DNA of 64,000 nt from Prolixibacteraceae bacterium. GTDB taxonomy: Bacteria; Bacteroidota; Bacteroidia; Bacteroidales; Prolixibacteraceae. The stretch spans positions 59,059 to 123,058 of the forward strand of contig JANQHI010000084.1 in the NCBI GenBank assembly GCA_028282705.1, read 5' to 3'. Positions 53,168 to 62,029 of this stretch are shown here, in pieces; position 1 is the stretch's first letter, and each line of letters begins with the position of its first letter. The position numbers and the translations under genes are program-made. The notes beneath the pieces are model-generated. The model was not told where the DNA came from, made no database searches, and worked only from the letters and a program-made list of their open reading frames with translations.

Positions 53168-53533
53168 ATGGATATGAAAAAGTTGACAAGGAAAGAAGAA
53201 GAGTTGATGAAAATCCTCTGGAAGCTTGAAAAAGCTTTTGTAAAAGATATTGTGGAACAATACCCTGACCCCAAGCCACATTACAATACTGTATCATCAT
53301 TGGTAAGGCTGTTGCAAGACAAAGGCATAATTGGCTTTACCCAATATGGGAATACCTATCAATACCACCCATTGGTTTCAAAAGAAGAATACAGGGGCTC
53401 CTTTATGAAGCAGGTTATCAACGATTATTTTGACAATTCTTACAAAAGTGCTGTTGCCTTTTTTGTGAAAGAAAAAGGGCTTTCAGAAGAGGAGTTGGAG
53501 GAACTTGTAAAAATGGTAAAAGAGAAAAAATAA
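53168..53533 (+). CDS. BlaI/MecI-type repressor (second copy)
   Basis: About 121 residues; MDMKK at 53168 or MKKLT at 53174. Winged helix (LTRKEEELMKILWKLEKAFVKDIVE, TVSSLVRLLQDKGIIGFTQYGN). The C-terminal helix SEEELEELVKMVKEKK is the dimer part. It ends within the start of the next gene (TAATG overlap), so coupled. Its operator should be the triple dyad at 51907-51963, which is different in sequence from the TACTA..TAGTA sites of the other copy. Confidence 0.9.
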   Translation: MDMKKLTRKEEELMKILWKLEKAFVKDIVEQYPDPKPHYNTVSSLVRLLQDKGIIGFTQYGNTYQYHPLVSKEEYRGSFMKQVINDYFDNSYKSAVAFFVKEKGLSEEELEELVKMVKEKK

Positions 53534-56496
53534 TGGAAAATTTTTTACTATATATTGGCAAGGTTGCATTGGCAACTGCTGCATTTTACCTGGTGTTTTT
53601 GGTGCTGTTCCAAAATAAAAAACAGTTTGTTTTTAACAGGCTCTACCTTCCTGTTTCTTTTGTGCTCAGTTTTATTATCCCACTTATTACTTTCACAAGG
53701 GTACAATATGTAGCACCAATAGAAAACACTTTTGATTTAAACAGTTTGGCATATTTGGCAAATCCAACAGGTACAGTACAAGCCAAAACAGGGTTTGAAT
53801 GGTACCAATACTTATTTATGCTGTATTTGCTTGTGGCATTCGTTTTTGCAATTAAATTACTGCTTGGGCATTTAAAAGCTATGTCCATTATTAGTGGGAG
53901 CAAAGTAAGGGTCATTTTCAGTTCATTGGTGAACATAACTTTGAAAGATGTCCACCCCTTTTCCTTTTTCAATAAAATTGTAATTTCCGAAAAAACCCTT
54001 TCTGACCCAAACCTGGGTATGATCATAAGCCATGAAGAAGTGCATGTGAGGGAAAAACATACCATTGATATTTTGGTGGGTGAGGTGTTGTTCCTTTTGC
54101 AATGGTTTAACCCCTTTGCCTGGTTGTTAAAAGATGCCATGAAGAATAACCTGGAATACAAAACTGATGCTGAAATAATTAAAAACCACGACCCTAAAGC
54201 CTACCAGTTAGCCATGCTAGGGCTTGCCGACAAAAGTGGGGTAGCCCCATTTCTAACAGCACTAAATGGGTCACAACTAAAAAACAGGATAATCATGATG
54301 AAACAGAAAACAGAAAACAAGAATGCAATCATTAAACAATTGCTGGTATTGCCATTATTGGCTATTTTGGTAATGGGCCTTTCAAGTAAAAAGTATGTAA
54401 CTGAATTTATTGAAGAAGACCCACCCAAGGCAATGAACCAATTAGTTGTCCCTAATGGTGCATCTGAATTTACAGCAGTTTTGGAAGATGGTACAAAAGT
54501 ATACCTACAAGCAGGGAGCAAAATAACTTATCCTGTGAAGTTTGCTGAAGACAAAAGAAAAATTACAATTGAAGGGGAAGCCTATTTTGAAGTAAAAGAA
54601 GACCCATCAAGGCCATTTATTATTAAATCAGGCAATACATTGTTCACTGAAGAGCAGTTGGTAGCTGTAAGAGGCTCTAAATCAATGAAAAAAGTGCCAG
54701 TTGGTACAGAGGAGGTACAGTTAGAAAAAAATGGGTTTATAGTAAAGGGTAGAGTTACTGATGAAAAAGGGGAGCCTTTATCGGGGGTAAACATTATCAT
54801 AAAAGGAAAAACAGTTAGCACCATGACTGATAATGAAGGCAATTATATTATAAAGGTTTCAGATAATAAATCGGTGTTGGTATTTATGTATTCAGGAAAT
54901 GAAAAAGTTGAAAAAGTGGTAGGTAAAGAAAGAGAAATTAATGTTACTTTTAAAAGCAATCCAAAACCTGAAAAAAAGGATTTAGGTGAAATCAAAATAA
55001 CCTCTTATAGAGGTATATCAGGAAATCCACTACTTATAGTAGATGGGAAGGAATATGATGCCAGGATTGAAAGATTGGAGCCCAAGGATATTGAAAGCAT
55101 GTCAGTGCTTAAAGGGGAGAAGGCTATTGAAAAATTTGGTGAAAAAGGTAAAAATGGGGTTATAATTGTAGAACCCAAAAGGAAGGATAAAAACCAACTT
55201 AAAATTAATTCAGAAGATAAACCATATCCAGAAACTAAAATAAAAAATGTTTTAGAGGATGCAGAAAAGGCAGTATTAATTTTGGTAGATGGTAAAAAAG
55301 TTGAGTCTATTAAAGATGTAGGCCCTGAATCATTAGCATCAGTTGAAATGTATAATAAGTATGGGGAGAAAGTCAGGAATGCAGAAGATGCTATCATCAA
55401 TATAACAACCAAAAAAAAAGGTGGAGTAGAAGTAATTGGTTATGGGAAGTACAAAAAAAAGGATAAGATTGCTAAAAATGCTGATGGTAAATTATTTTTT
55501 GGGGAGGGAAAAAACCAACCACTGATTTTATTAGATGGGGAGGAAGTAGAAGATACAAACAGTATTGACCCAGGATCCATTGAATCTGTTTCAGTATTAA
55601 AAAATGCTTCTGCAACAGCTATTTATGGTGAGAAAGGTAAAAATGGGGTGGTGATAATTACCACCAAAAAAGGGGTACCTGATAAAGCAGCAATTACCAG
55701 GAATACCAAAACAAGGGTAAAAATAAATGGGGAAGAAATTAAAGCCAGCCCTCTGGTATTAGTTGATGGGAAAGAAGTAGAAGATACAAACAGTATTGAC
55801 TCAGAATCCATTGAATCTGTTTCAGTATTAAAAGATGCTTCTGCAACAGCTATTTATGGTGAAAAAGGTAAAAATGGGGTGGTGATAATTACCACCAAAA
55901 AAGGGGTGCTTGACAAAACAGCAAATGCCAGGAATACCAAAACAGGGGTAAAAATAAAGGGACGGGCAATAAATGGGCAGCCACTATTAATCATCAATGG
56001 CAAAGAATCCTCAAAAATGGTAAATGAAATTGACCCAGGGGAAATCAAAGCAATAACAGTGGTAAAAAATAAGGAAGCCATTGAAAAGTATGGTGCTAAA
56101 GCAGAAAATGGGGCAATTGAAATTACCTTAAAAAATGGATGGGAGGTAAATTCTGTATTGGATTTAAGGAAGTTTATAGCAAACAATATTAAATTCCCAG
56201 AAAAGGCTGGGGATTTTATAAATGATGCCCTTTGGATAAAACTTTATGCAAAAATCAACAAAAAAGGAGAAATCACTGATATTTCAGAGAAACCAAAAGG
56301 AAATTTTATTGGAATTGATGAAATTGTGGTTGTAGGATATAGGGATAAAGGCCTTAAAGTATATTCCAATGACATAAAAAAGGGAAAAATGATGCAAGAT
56401 GAGGCTATAAAAGCCATAAAAAAAGTACCATTGGTAAATGCCCCTGAGCTAAAAGGGGAAACTATCCAGTTTAATTTTAAGTTTGTGCTTCAATAA
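53533..56496 (+). CDS. BlaR1-type M56 protease with FecR, five plug-like repeats and TonB-like end
   Basis: 987 residues. N-terminal M56 part with SHEEVHVREKH (HExxH, about 167-171). Then a FecR-like segment (about 310-366: VLEDGTKVYLQAGSK, GEAYFEVKEDPSRPF), a carboxypeptidase-regulatory-like beta-sandwich (about 401-473: GRVTDEKGEPLSGVNI), and five tandem repeats like the plug of SusC-type TonB receptors (about 499-550, 580-630, 663-715, 740-791, 817-870; typical unit VDGKEVEDTNSID..SVLKDASATAIYG..NGVVIITTKKG). It ends in a TonB C-terminal-like part. Repeats 3 and 4 are almost identical in DNA (231-bp period), implying recent expansion. It is co-translated with BlaI. Confidence 0.85.
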   Translation: MENFLLYIGKVALATAAFYLVFLVLFQNKKQFVFNRLYLPVSFVLSFIIPLITFTRVQYVAPIENTFDLNSLAYLANPTGTVQAKTGFEWYQYLFMLYLLVAFVFAIKLLLGHLKAMSIISGSKVRVIFSSLVNITLKDVHPFSFFNKIVISEKTLSDPNLGMIISHEEVHVREKHTIDILVGEVLFLLQWFNPFAWLLKDAMKNNLEYKTDAEIIKNHDPKAYQLAMLGLADKSGVAPFLTALNGSQLKNRIIMMKQKTENKNAIIKQLLVLPLLAILVMGLSSKKYVTEFIEEDPPKAMNQLVVPNGASEFTAVLEDGTKVYLQAGSKITYPVKFAEDKRKITIEGEAYFEVKEDPSRPFIIKSGNTLFTEEQLVAVRGSKSMKKVPVGTEEVQLEKNGFIVKGRVTDEKGEPLSGVNIIIKGKTVSTMTDNEGNYIIKVSDNKSVLVFMYSGNEKVEKVVGKEREINVTFKSNPKPEKKDLGEIKITSYRGISGNPLLIVDGKEYDARIERLEPKDIESMSVLKGEKAIEKFGEKGKNGVIIVEPKRKDKNQLKINSEDKPYPETKIKNVLEDAEKAVLILVDGKKVESIKDVGPESLASVEMYNKYGEKVRNAEDAIINITTKKKGGVEVIGYGKYKKKDKIAKNADGKLFFGEGKNQPLILLDGEEVEDTNSIDPGSIESVSVLKNASATAIYGEKGKNGVVIITTKKGVPDKAAITRNTKTRVKINGEEIKASPLVLVDGKEVEDTNSIDSESIESVSVLKDASATAIYGEKGKNGVVIITTKKGVLDKTANARNTKTGVKIKGRAINGQPLLIINGKESSKMVNEIDPGEIKAITVVKNKEAIEKYGAKAENGAIEITLKNGWEVNSVLDLRKFIANNIKFPEKAGDFINDALWIKLYAKINKKGEITDISEKPKGNFIGIDEIVVVGYRDKGLKVYSNDIKKGKMMQDEAIKAIKKVPLVNAPELKGETIQFNFKFVLQ
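55510..55915 (+). repeat. In-frame 231-bp repeat within the BlaR1-type gene
   Basis: The stretch beginning GAAGTAGAAGATACAAAC occurs at 55543 and 55774 with near identity over about 145 bases each. It maintains the reading frame (77 codons). Related but diverged units occur at about 55027-55180, 55270-55420 and 55981-56140. Confidence 0.75.
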
Positions 56497-56527
56497 TGTA
56501 TTGGTAATTATCCACCTGGTAGCACAA

Positions 56528-56549
56528 AGCCACCAGTTGTGTGTAATTT
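56528..56549 (+). repeat. Left inverted repeat flanking the 56569 TlpA gene
   Basis: AGCCACCAGTTGTGTGTAAT at 56528 matches the reverse complement of 57346-57368 (AGCCACTATTGTGTGTAGCT) with about 18 of 22 positions equal. It lies 20 bp before the gene start. Confidence 0.6.
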
Positions 56550-56568
56550 AAAAATTTAATGAATAATT

Positions 56569-57345
56569 ATGAAAAAACTATTCGTATTTATAATATTGAT
56601 GCAAACCTTATCTCTGTTTGCACAAAATAAAGTTGAGAAACCAGAATATGTCATAATCCTAAATGAGAAGATAATAACAAAAGAGGAAGTGGAGAAATAT
56701 GCAAAAAATGGACAACTGAAATCTATGAACAAAGGTATCACACAAGAAAAACGTGATTCCCTTCATGCTAAACTTGGAGATGTTATAAAAGATAAAGAGT
56801 TTGTTGTTATGATAGAATTAAGAACAGAGGAAGAACTAGCAGAACAAAAACGAATAGCACCAAAAAAAGGGGGAGAAGAGGAAGTGTCTAAAAAAGAATT
56901 CTTTTTAACCTTGAACGACAAGGCCGCTAATTTTACTGTAAATATGCTTAATGGCGAAGAAATTACACTTTCAGGCCTAAAAGGAAAAGTTGTTTTAGTA
57001 AACTTTTGGGCAACTTGGTGTGCTCCTTGCTTAATGGAATTTTCAGAAATCCCAGAGAAAATACTAAAACCATTTGGAAATAAAGACTTTGTTTTTATAC
57101 CAATAGCAATAGGACAAAAAAGAGAAACTGTTGCTCAAAAAATGCCAGAATTGAAAAAATATGGAATTAACTTTAATGTTGGTTATGATACAGATGCAGA
57201 AATATGGCATCAATATGCTCAAGGCTCAATCCCCAAAAACTTCCTAATAGATAAAAATGGAACTATTAAATACACTTCTAAAGGGTATTCCGAAGAAATT
57301 TTTGACAAACTAGTTGCAGAAATTAAAAAACTGGTATCCGAATAA
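56569..57345 (+). CDS. Secreted thioredoxin-like protein (TlpA type) in a possible cassette
   Basis: 258 residues. Signal peptide (about 1-19, FIILMQTLSLFAQ), a charged region (about 20-120), and a thioredoxin fold with FWATWCAPCLMEF (active Cys pair) and GSIPKNFLID. The codon use is more AT-rich and uses different Arg and Lys codons than the neighbouring BlaR1 gene, and inverted repeats of about 22 bp lie 20 bp before the start and directly after the stop. This suggests an inserted cassette that happens to be of the same thioredoxin type as the operon before it. Alternatively it is an old last member of the BlaR1 operon. Confidence 0.8.
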   Translation: MKKLFVFIILMQTLSLFAQNKVEKPEYVIILNEKIITKEEVEKYAKNGQLKSMNKGITQEKRDSLHAKLGDVIKDKEFVVMIELRTEEELAEQKRIAPKKGGEEEVSKKEFFLTLNDKAANFTVNMLNGEEITLSGLKGKVVLVNFWATWCAPCLMEFSEIPEKILKPFGNKDFVFIPIAIGQKRETVAQKMPELKKYGINFNVGYDTDAEIWHQYAQGSIPKNFLIDKNGTIKYTSKGYSEEIFDKLVAEIKKLVSE

Positions 57346-57368
57346 AAGCTACACACAATAGTGGCTAT
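57346..57368 (-). repeat. Right inverted repeat flanking the 56569 TlpA gene
   Basis: Directly after the stop codon of the TlpA gene. AAGCTACACACAATAGTGGC is the inverted counterpart of the left copy. A terminator function is possible but there is no T-run. Confidence 0.6.
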
Positions 57369-57645
57369 AAGTAATTGCTTTTTTTCATGCCTACTCTGAA
57401 AGTTCCAACGAAATTTTCAGTTTGATGTATACTTGTAGAGTTGAGTGCTAACCCACATACCTATTCTTAGACCAGTAGATAATGGTCAATACCTTAAAAT
57501 ATCATCCAGCCCATGTTTTAGTGTTTTTAACTGGCCTTTTGTAATACTTCCAATTATAAAATAATATTGGGTATCAAAGCACAAAAGCCAAAATTTTTAA
57601 GTTAAGTTTAAAATTTAAGCCAAATTTTTTAACTTCTTAAATAAA
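57369..57645. other. Intergenic gap, no gene recognised
   Basis: About 277 bases between the right inverted repeat and the pcm stop. The sequence just after the repeat (TAAGTAATTGC, AGTTGAGTGCTAACCCAC) looks like cassette or intergenic repeat DNA of Bacteroidota, but no copy occurs elsewhere in this window. Confidence 0.4.
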
Positions 57646-58359
57646 TCAATACCCCTTCCCAATGGTGTCAACCATGGGCACAAACCTTACAGGCAAGATG
57701 TTCCTTTTCCTTATTTTCCCATTCTTTTTGGTTACCAGCATTAGTTTCTGGATGGCTCCCTTGTTACCAACAGGGATGATCATCCTGCCATCTTCTGCCA
57801 GTTGTTCCAACAAGGGCTGGGGTATTTCTGAAGGGGCACAGGTTACAATAATCCCATCAAAAGGGGCATGTTTAGCCCACCCTTTATAACCATCACCAGT
57901 TTTTAAATGCAGGTTTTTGTAGCCCTTTTCATCCAGTACTTGTTTTGCCTTTTTTGCCAGGTTTTCAATAATTTCAATAGAGTATACTTCCACACCCAGT
58001 TCTGCCAGGATTGCTGCTTGGTAACCTGAGCCTGTCCCTATTTCAAGTACTTTATCTTCAGGTGTTAGCTTTAATGACTGGGTCATAAATGCCACAGTAA
58101 AAGGTTGGGATATGGTTTGCCCATCAGAAATGGGGAGTGGTGAATCAATATAGGCATAATCAAGGTAGTTGGGAAGTACAAACTTATGGCGCTCAACATT
58201 TATAAATGCCTCCAATACTTGTTTATTTGAGATCCCCCTGAGTTTTAACTGCTCTTCCACCATTTGTTTCCTTGCAGTATAGAACCTGTCTTGAGGCTCT
58301 TGGCCTTGGGGGATAAAAATGGTATAGTTTAAGAATATGTATGCAATTACCAGTAACAT
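57646..58359 (-). CDS. pcm: Protein-L-isoaspartate O-methyltransferase
   Basis: 237 residues. Repairs isoaspartyl damage by SAM-dependent methylation. Seen: QGQEPQDRFYTARKQMVEEQLKLRG, the family start DSPLPISDGQTISQPFTVAFMTQSL, and motif I VLEIGTGSGYQAAIL (about 92-106), and VTCAPSEIPQPLLEQL. The first about 15 residues (LLVIAYIFLNYTIFI) form a signal or membrane anchor that the E. coli enzyme lacks, suggesting export, as in some Bacteroidota. Standalone, minus strand. Confidence 0.9.
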   Translation of the reverse strand: MLLVIAYIFLNYTIFIPQGQEPQDRFYTARKQMVEEQLKLRGISNKQVLEAFINVERHKFVLPNYLDYAYIDSPLPISDGQTISQPFTVAFMTQSLKLTPEDKVLEIGTGSGYQAAILAELGVEVYSIEIIENLAKKAKQVLDEKGYKNLHLKTGDGYKGWAKHAPFDGIIVTCAPSEIPQPLLEQLAEDGRMIIPVGNKGAIQKLMLVTKKNGKIRKRNILPVRFVPMVDTIGKGY

Positions 58360-58435
58360 GAGCCTTTTTTGGCACTAACGAAAAATAGGGCTAAAAAGTT
58401 ATCATTTAGGGAGTGGTAATTACCTGTATTTTAAC

Positions 58436-59779
58436 TTATCTTTCAAATAACAAACGTTTTCCCCTGACTTCATTATTGATGTTGCCATGTTCATAAACAA
58501 CTTCACCATTGACCAGGGTTGTAACTACCTGGTGTGAAAATTCAGTGCCTTCAAATGGTGACCAGCCACATTTATACAAAATATTATCTTTTGAAACCTT
58601 CCATTTTTTATTAGGATTAACAAGTACCAGGTCAGCATAATAGTCCTGTTTTATGTATCCTCTTTTTTCAATGTTGAAAATCTGGGCAGGGGCATGGCAC
58701 ATTTTTTCAACCACTTTTTCTAATGAGATAAAACCATGGTGGCTTTTTTCAAGCATTGCTACCAATGAATGCTGTACAAGTGGGCCTCCTGATGGGGCTT
58801 TCAGGTAAGGGTTGTTTTTTTCTCCCAGGGTATGGGGGGCATGATCTGTTGCAATTACATCCAGCTTATCGGCCAAAAGGGCATTCCACAAAGCATCTCT
58901 GTCTTTATAGGTTTTTACTGAAGGGTTCCATTTTATCAGGGTTCCATGCTTTATATAATCACACTCATCAAACCATAAGTGGTGAACGCAAACTTCAGCA
59001 GTAATTTTTTTGTCTTTTATTTTCCCTTCTGAAAATAATGCCATCTCTTTGGCTGTTGAAAGGTGCAATACATGTAGCCTTGCCCCATATTTTGCAGCTA
59101 ACCCAACTGCTTTTGATGATGACCTGTAGCAAGCTTCATCACTCCTTATGTGGGCATGCCTTGATATGGGAATGTTCTCACCATACCTTCCATCAGCAAT
59201 TTTCAGGTTATCCTGGATGGTTTTTTCATCTTCACAATGGGTAGCAATTAAGGTAGGGGCATTTCTAAAAATTTCAGTAAGGACCTTTTCATCATCAACC
59301 AACATATTCCCTGTTGAAGCCCCCATAAAAACTTTAATCCCACAAACTTTGGCAGGGTCTGTTTTTAACACTTCATACAGGTTATTATTTGAGGCTCCCA
59401 TGTAAAAGGAGTAATTAGCCCGTGATACTTCTGAAGCCCTTTTATATTTTTCTTCAAGAAATTCCTGGGTAAGGGATTGTGGGTTGGTGTTGGGCATTTC
59501 CATGTATGAAGTGACCCCACCAGCTACAGCAGCAGCACTTTCTGTTGCAATCTCTCCTTTATGGGTCAGCCCTGGCTCACGGAAATGGACCTGGTCATCA
59601 ATTACCCCTGGGATAAGGTATAAGCCTTCAGCATCAATAACCTTGAAAGTATCAATGGGCAAATCTTTAGGCAAAACACTGGGATATATTGTTTCTATCA
59701 TTTCCCCATTAACTAAAACACTCCCTTTGAAATTTAACCCATCATTTATAATGGTTGCATCTTTTATTAATATCTTCAT
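58436..59779 (-). CDS. pyrC: Dihydroorotase (amidohydrolase type)
   Basis: 447 residues from MKILIKDATI at 59779; the longer frame to 59845 covers a terminator and is not used. Converts carbamoyl-aspartate to dihydroorotate in pyrimidine synthesis. Seen: DDQVHFREPG (metal His, about 63-70), IKVFMGASTG with the lysine region, THCEDE, LHVLHLSTAKE, and ATDHAPHTLGEKNNPY (catalytic Asp/His). The C-terminal beta-domain DLVLVNPNKKWKVSK is typical. Not next to other pyr genes. Confidence 0.94.
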   Translation of the reverse strand: MKILIKDATIINDGLNFKGSVLVNGEMIETIYPSVLPKDLPIDTFKVIDAEGLYLIPGVIDDQVHFREPGLTHKGEIATESAAAVAGGVTSYMEMPNTNPQSLTQEFLEEKYKRASEVSRANYSFYMGASNNNLYEVLKTDPAKVCGIKVFMGASTGNMLVDDEKVLTEIFRNAPTLIATHCEDEKTIQDNLKIADGRYGENIPISRHAHIRSDEACYRSSSKAVGLAAKYGARLHVLHLSTAKEMALFSEGKIKDKKITAEVCVHHLWFDECDYIKHGTLIKWNPSVKTYKDRDALWNALLADKLDVIATDHAPHTLGEKNNPYLKAPSGGPLVQHSLVAMLEKSHHGFISLEKVVEKMCHAPAQIFNIEKRGYIKQDYYADLVLVNPNKKWKVSKDNILYKCGWSPFEGTEFSHQVVTTLVNGEVVYEHGNINNEVRGKRLLFER

Positions 59780-59828
59780 TCCATCCTTTTTTACAAAGTT
59801 ACAGTTTTCTACCCATCTAAAAATAAAA

Positions 59829-59849
59829 AAGGTTGCACCTGGCAACCTT
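59829..59849 (-). terminator. Terminator of the DPM1-like gene
   Basis: On the minus strand AAGGTTGC and GCAACCTT pair around CAGGT and are followed by TTTTTATTTTT. It separates the dolichol-phosphate-mannose-synthase-like gene (stop 59915) from pyrC. Confidence 0.75.
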
Positions 59850-59914
59850 CTTTGAATAGCAATATTTTATCATTAATCTTTTGTACTTAATCCTTATTCC
59901 TTCATCCTTAACAT

Positions 59915-60649
59915 TTAACCCTTCCTCTCGTATTTCCTGAACCAGCTATTCATTTTCATTTTTAGCACCCCCCACAAAGCTTCACTGAAAATGCCACCAC
60001 TCATTTTTGATGTACCTTCCTGCCTGTCAGTAAACACAATAGGTACTTCCACAAGGTTAAAACCAAATTTGTGGGCAGTAAATTTCATTTCAACCTGGAA
60101 ACCATACCCTTTCATTTTTATCTTATTGAGATCAATGGTTTCAAGCACATTCTTTTTGTAGCATTTAAAGCCTGCTGTGGTATCATGAATTTTCATGCCA
60201 GTTACAATGCGCACATATTTTGAGGCAAAATATGACATTAACACCCTACCCAAAGGCCAGTTAATAACATTTATCCCTGAAACATACCTTGAGCCAATAG
60301 CTACATCTGCTCCATCTTTTCCTGCCTGGTAAAGCCTTTCAAGGTCATTAGGGTTATGTGAAAAATCACAATCCATTTCACAAACAAAATCATACCCTTT
60401 TTCAATAGCCCACTTAAAACCTGCAATATAAGCCGTACCCAAGCCCAGTTTCCCTTTTCTTTCAACCATGAAAAGTTTATCAGGGAACTCAGGTTGCAAT
60501 TTCTTTACAATATCAGCTGTACCATCAGGTGAGTTGTCTTCAATGATTAAAAGGTGGAAAGGTGTATTCAGTTTGAACACAGTCCTCACCATCTTTTCTA
60601 CATTCTCTTTTTCATTATAAGTAGGTATAATTACCAAACATTTATCCAC
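59915..60649 (-). CDS. Polyprenol-phosphate mannosyltransferase (DPM1-like GT2)
   Basis: 244 residues, the full length of the dolichol-phosphate mannose synthase family. Seen: IPTYNEKENVEKMV start, IEDNSPDGTAD, the CEMDCDFSHNPNDL (DxD) motif, and GSRYVSGINVINWPLGR, ending GTSKMSGGIFSEALWGVLKMK. Transfers mannose (or another sugar) from a nucleotide sugar to a polyprenyl phosphate at the inner membrane. No membrane helix of its own. It is followed by a terminator; pyrC lies downstream on the same strand. Confidence 0.92.
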   Translation of the reverse strand: MDKCLVIIPTYNEKENVEKMVRTVFKLNTPFHLLIIEDNSPDGTADIVKKLQPEFPDKLFMVERKGKLGLGTAYIAGFKWAIEKGYDFVCEMDCDFSHNPNDLERLYQAGKDGADVAIGSRYVSGINVINWPLGRVLMSYFASKYVRIVTGMKIHDTTAGFKCYKKNVLETIDLNKIKMKGYGFQVEMKFTAHKFGFNLVEVPIVFTDRQEGTSKMSGGIFSEALWGVLKMKMNSWFRKYERKG

Positions 60650-60774
60650 GGCTTCAATACTTTATTTATTAAAAAAACGAAATTACACTTTTTATTTTAA
60701 CAAAAAAGGGAATAGTTTATTGCTGAACAACTATTTTTATGAGGTAGCAGTTATTTATTGGTGAAATAGGAAAA

Positions 60775-61236
60775 ATGGAAATAGTACAAGTTAGCTTAAA
60801 TATTAAAACCCATGCTTCTGAATTAATTAAATTGATAGGTGCTTATATGGTTGATGAAATGGGGGCAGGAAAGCCAATGAGGCAGGGAATGGATAGAAAA
60901 ATCCTGGAAGGCTTAAAAAATAATAAAGCCTACCTGGGGTTTTTTGTGAAAGTGGAAAGCAGCTATGTAGCCTTGGCAAATTGCAATTTGCTTTTCTCAA
61001 CATTTGCAGCCAAACCTTTGGTCAATATCCATGATTTTATTGTCCTCCCTGAGTACAGGGGTAGGGGGATTGCCCAATTCCTTTTAAAAGGGATAGAAAG
61101 ATATGCCATTGAAAATGGGTATTGCAGGATAAACCTGGAAGTAAGGGAAGACAATGTTAAAGCTCAAAAATTGTATAAGAAAATGGGGTTTGGGGATTGC
61201 TCTCCAAACATGGTTTTTTGGGAAAAGAATCTTTAG
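60775..61236 (+). CDS. GNAT-family N-acetyltransferase
   Basis: 153 residues. The GNAT fold is seen from the VLPEYRGRGIAQFLLKGIERYA acetyl-CoA loop (RxxGxG type) and INLEVREDNVKAQKLYKKMGF. Substrate unknown. It begins with a TATGAGG leader and ends 24 bp before modA, so it may be the first gene of the mod transcript, or a neighbour. No membrane segment. Confidence 0.85.
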   Translation: MEIVQVSLNIKTHASELIKLIGAYMVDEMGAGKPMRQGMDRKILEGLKNNKAYLGFFVKVESSYVALANCNLLFSTFAAKPLVNIHDFIVLPEYRGRGIAQFLLKGIERYAIENGYCRINLEVREDNVKAQKLYKKMGFGDCSPNMVFWEKNL

Positions 61237-61259
61237 AACATAAATAGGTTGGTTAAAAG

Positions 61260-62024
61260 ATGATAAAACATATACTGGTTTTCATAATATTGATGGTTTT
61301 TGTCTCGTGCAATATAAAGGATAAGAAAAACCAAAATCAACTTACCATATTTTGTGCATCCAGCCTTACAGATGTAATTACCGAGCTTATTGATGAATTT
61401 GAAGAGGGCAATAATGTAAAGGTAAAACTTAATGTGGCTTCCTCTGGCACATTGGCGAGGCAAATAGAATTTGGGGCATCAGCAGACATCTTTATTTCAG
61501 CAAACAAAAGGTGGGTTGATTACCTGGAAAGCAGTAACCTGATCAAAGAAAATACCATTGCAAAGTGTGCTGGCAATTCATTGGTAGCCATTGCCCCAGT
61601 TGATTTAAAAGTTGATACATTCCTATTTGATGGTAATAATTCTTTCCCTGCATCTTTTGATGGTTACCTCTCTATTGGAGACCCTGGTTATGTGCCGGCA
61701 GGAGCATATGCAAAGCAGGCTTTGGTAAACATGGGGTATTATGATGTGTTAAACTTACGCCTATTGCCGGCAAAAGATGTGAGGGCTGCTTTAATGGTTG
61801 TAGAAATGGGAGAAGCAGAAAGAGGGATCGTGTACAGAACTGATGCAATTAAATCAACAAAAGTTGATATTATCGGGTACATACCTTCATCAATGCACAA
61901 GCCTATATTATATTATAGTGTAATATTAAAAAACCATAAGCCAGGGTTAACAACAGATTTTTATACATTTATCCAATCAAAAAGGGCAAAACAGGTTTGG
62001 GAAAAATATGGGTTTGCTCTATAA
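61260..62024 (+). CDS. modA: Molybdate ABC transporter, substrate-binding protein
   Basis: 254 residues. Lipoprotein signal with lipobox VSC (Cys17), then the ModA pattern LTIFCASSLTDVITELIDEFE, VASSGTLARQIEFGASADIFISAN, and the family signature GDPGYVPAGAYAKQAL. Binds molybdate (or tungstate) in the periplasm. Anchored as lipoprotein rather than free, as expected in some Bacteroidota. First gene of modABC; modB starts six bases downstream. Confidence 0.92.
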   Translation: MIKHILVFIILMVFVSCNIKDKKNQNQLTIFCASSLTDVITELIDEFEEGNNVKVKLNVASSGTLARQIEFGASADIFISANKRWVDYLESSNLIKENTIAKCAGNSLVAIAPVDLKVDTFLFDGNNSFPASFDGYLSIGDPGYVPAGAYAKQALVNMGYYDVLNLRLLPAKDVRAALMVVEMGEAERGIVYRTDAIKSTKVDIIGYIPSSMHKPILYYSVILKNHKPGLTTDFYTFIQSKRAKQVWEKYGFAL

Positions 62025-62029
62025 AATGT

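Noticed and set aside
59780..59845. Longer N-terminus of dihydroorotase
   Set aside because: It would be encoded by the terminator of the upstream gene; MKILIKDATI is the usual start.
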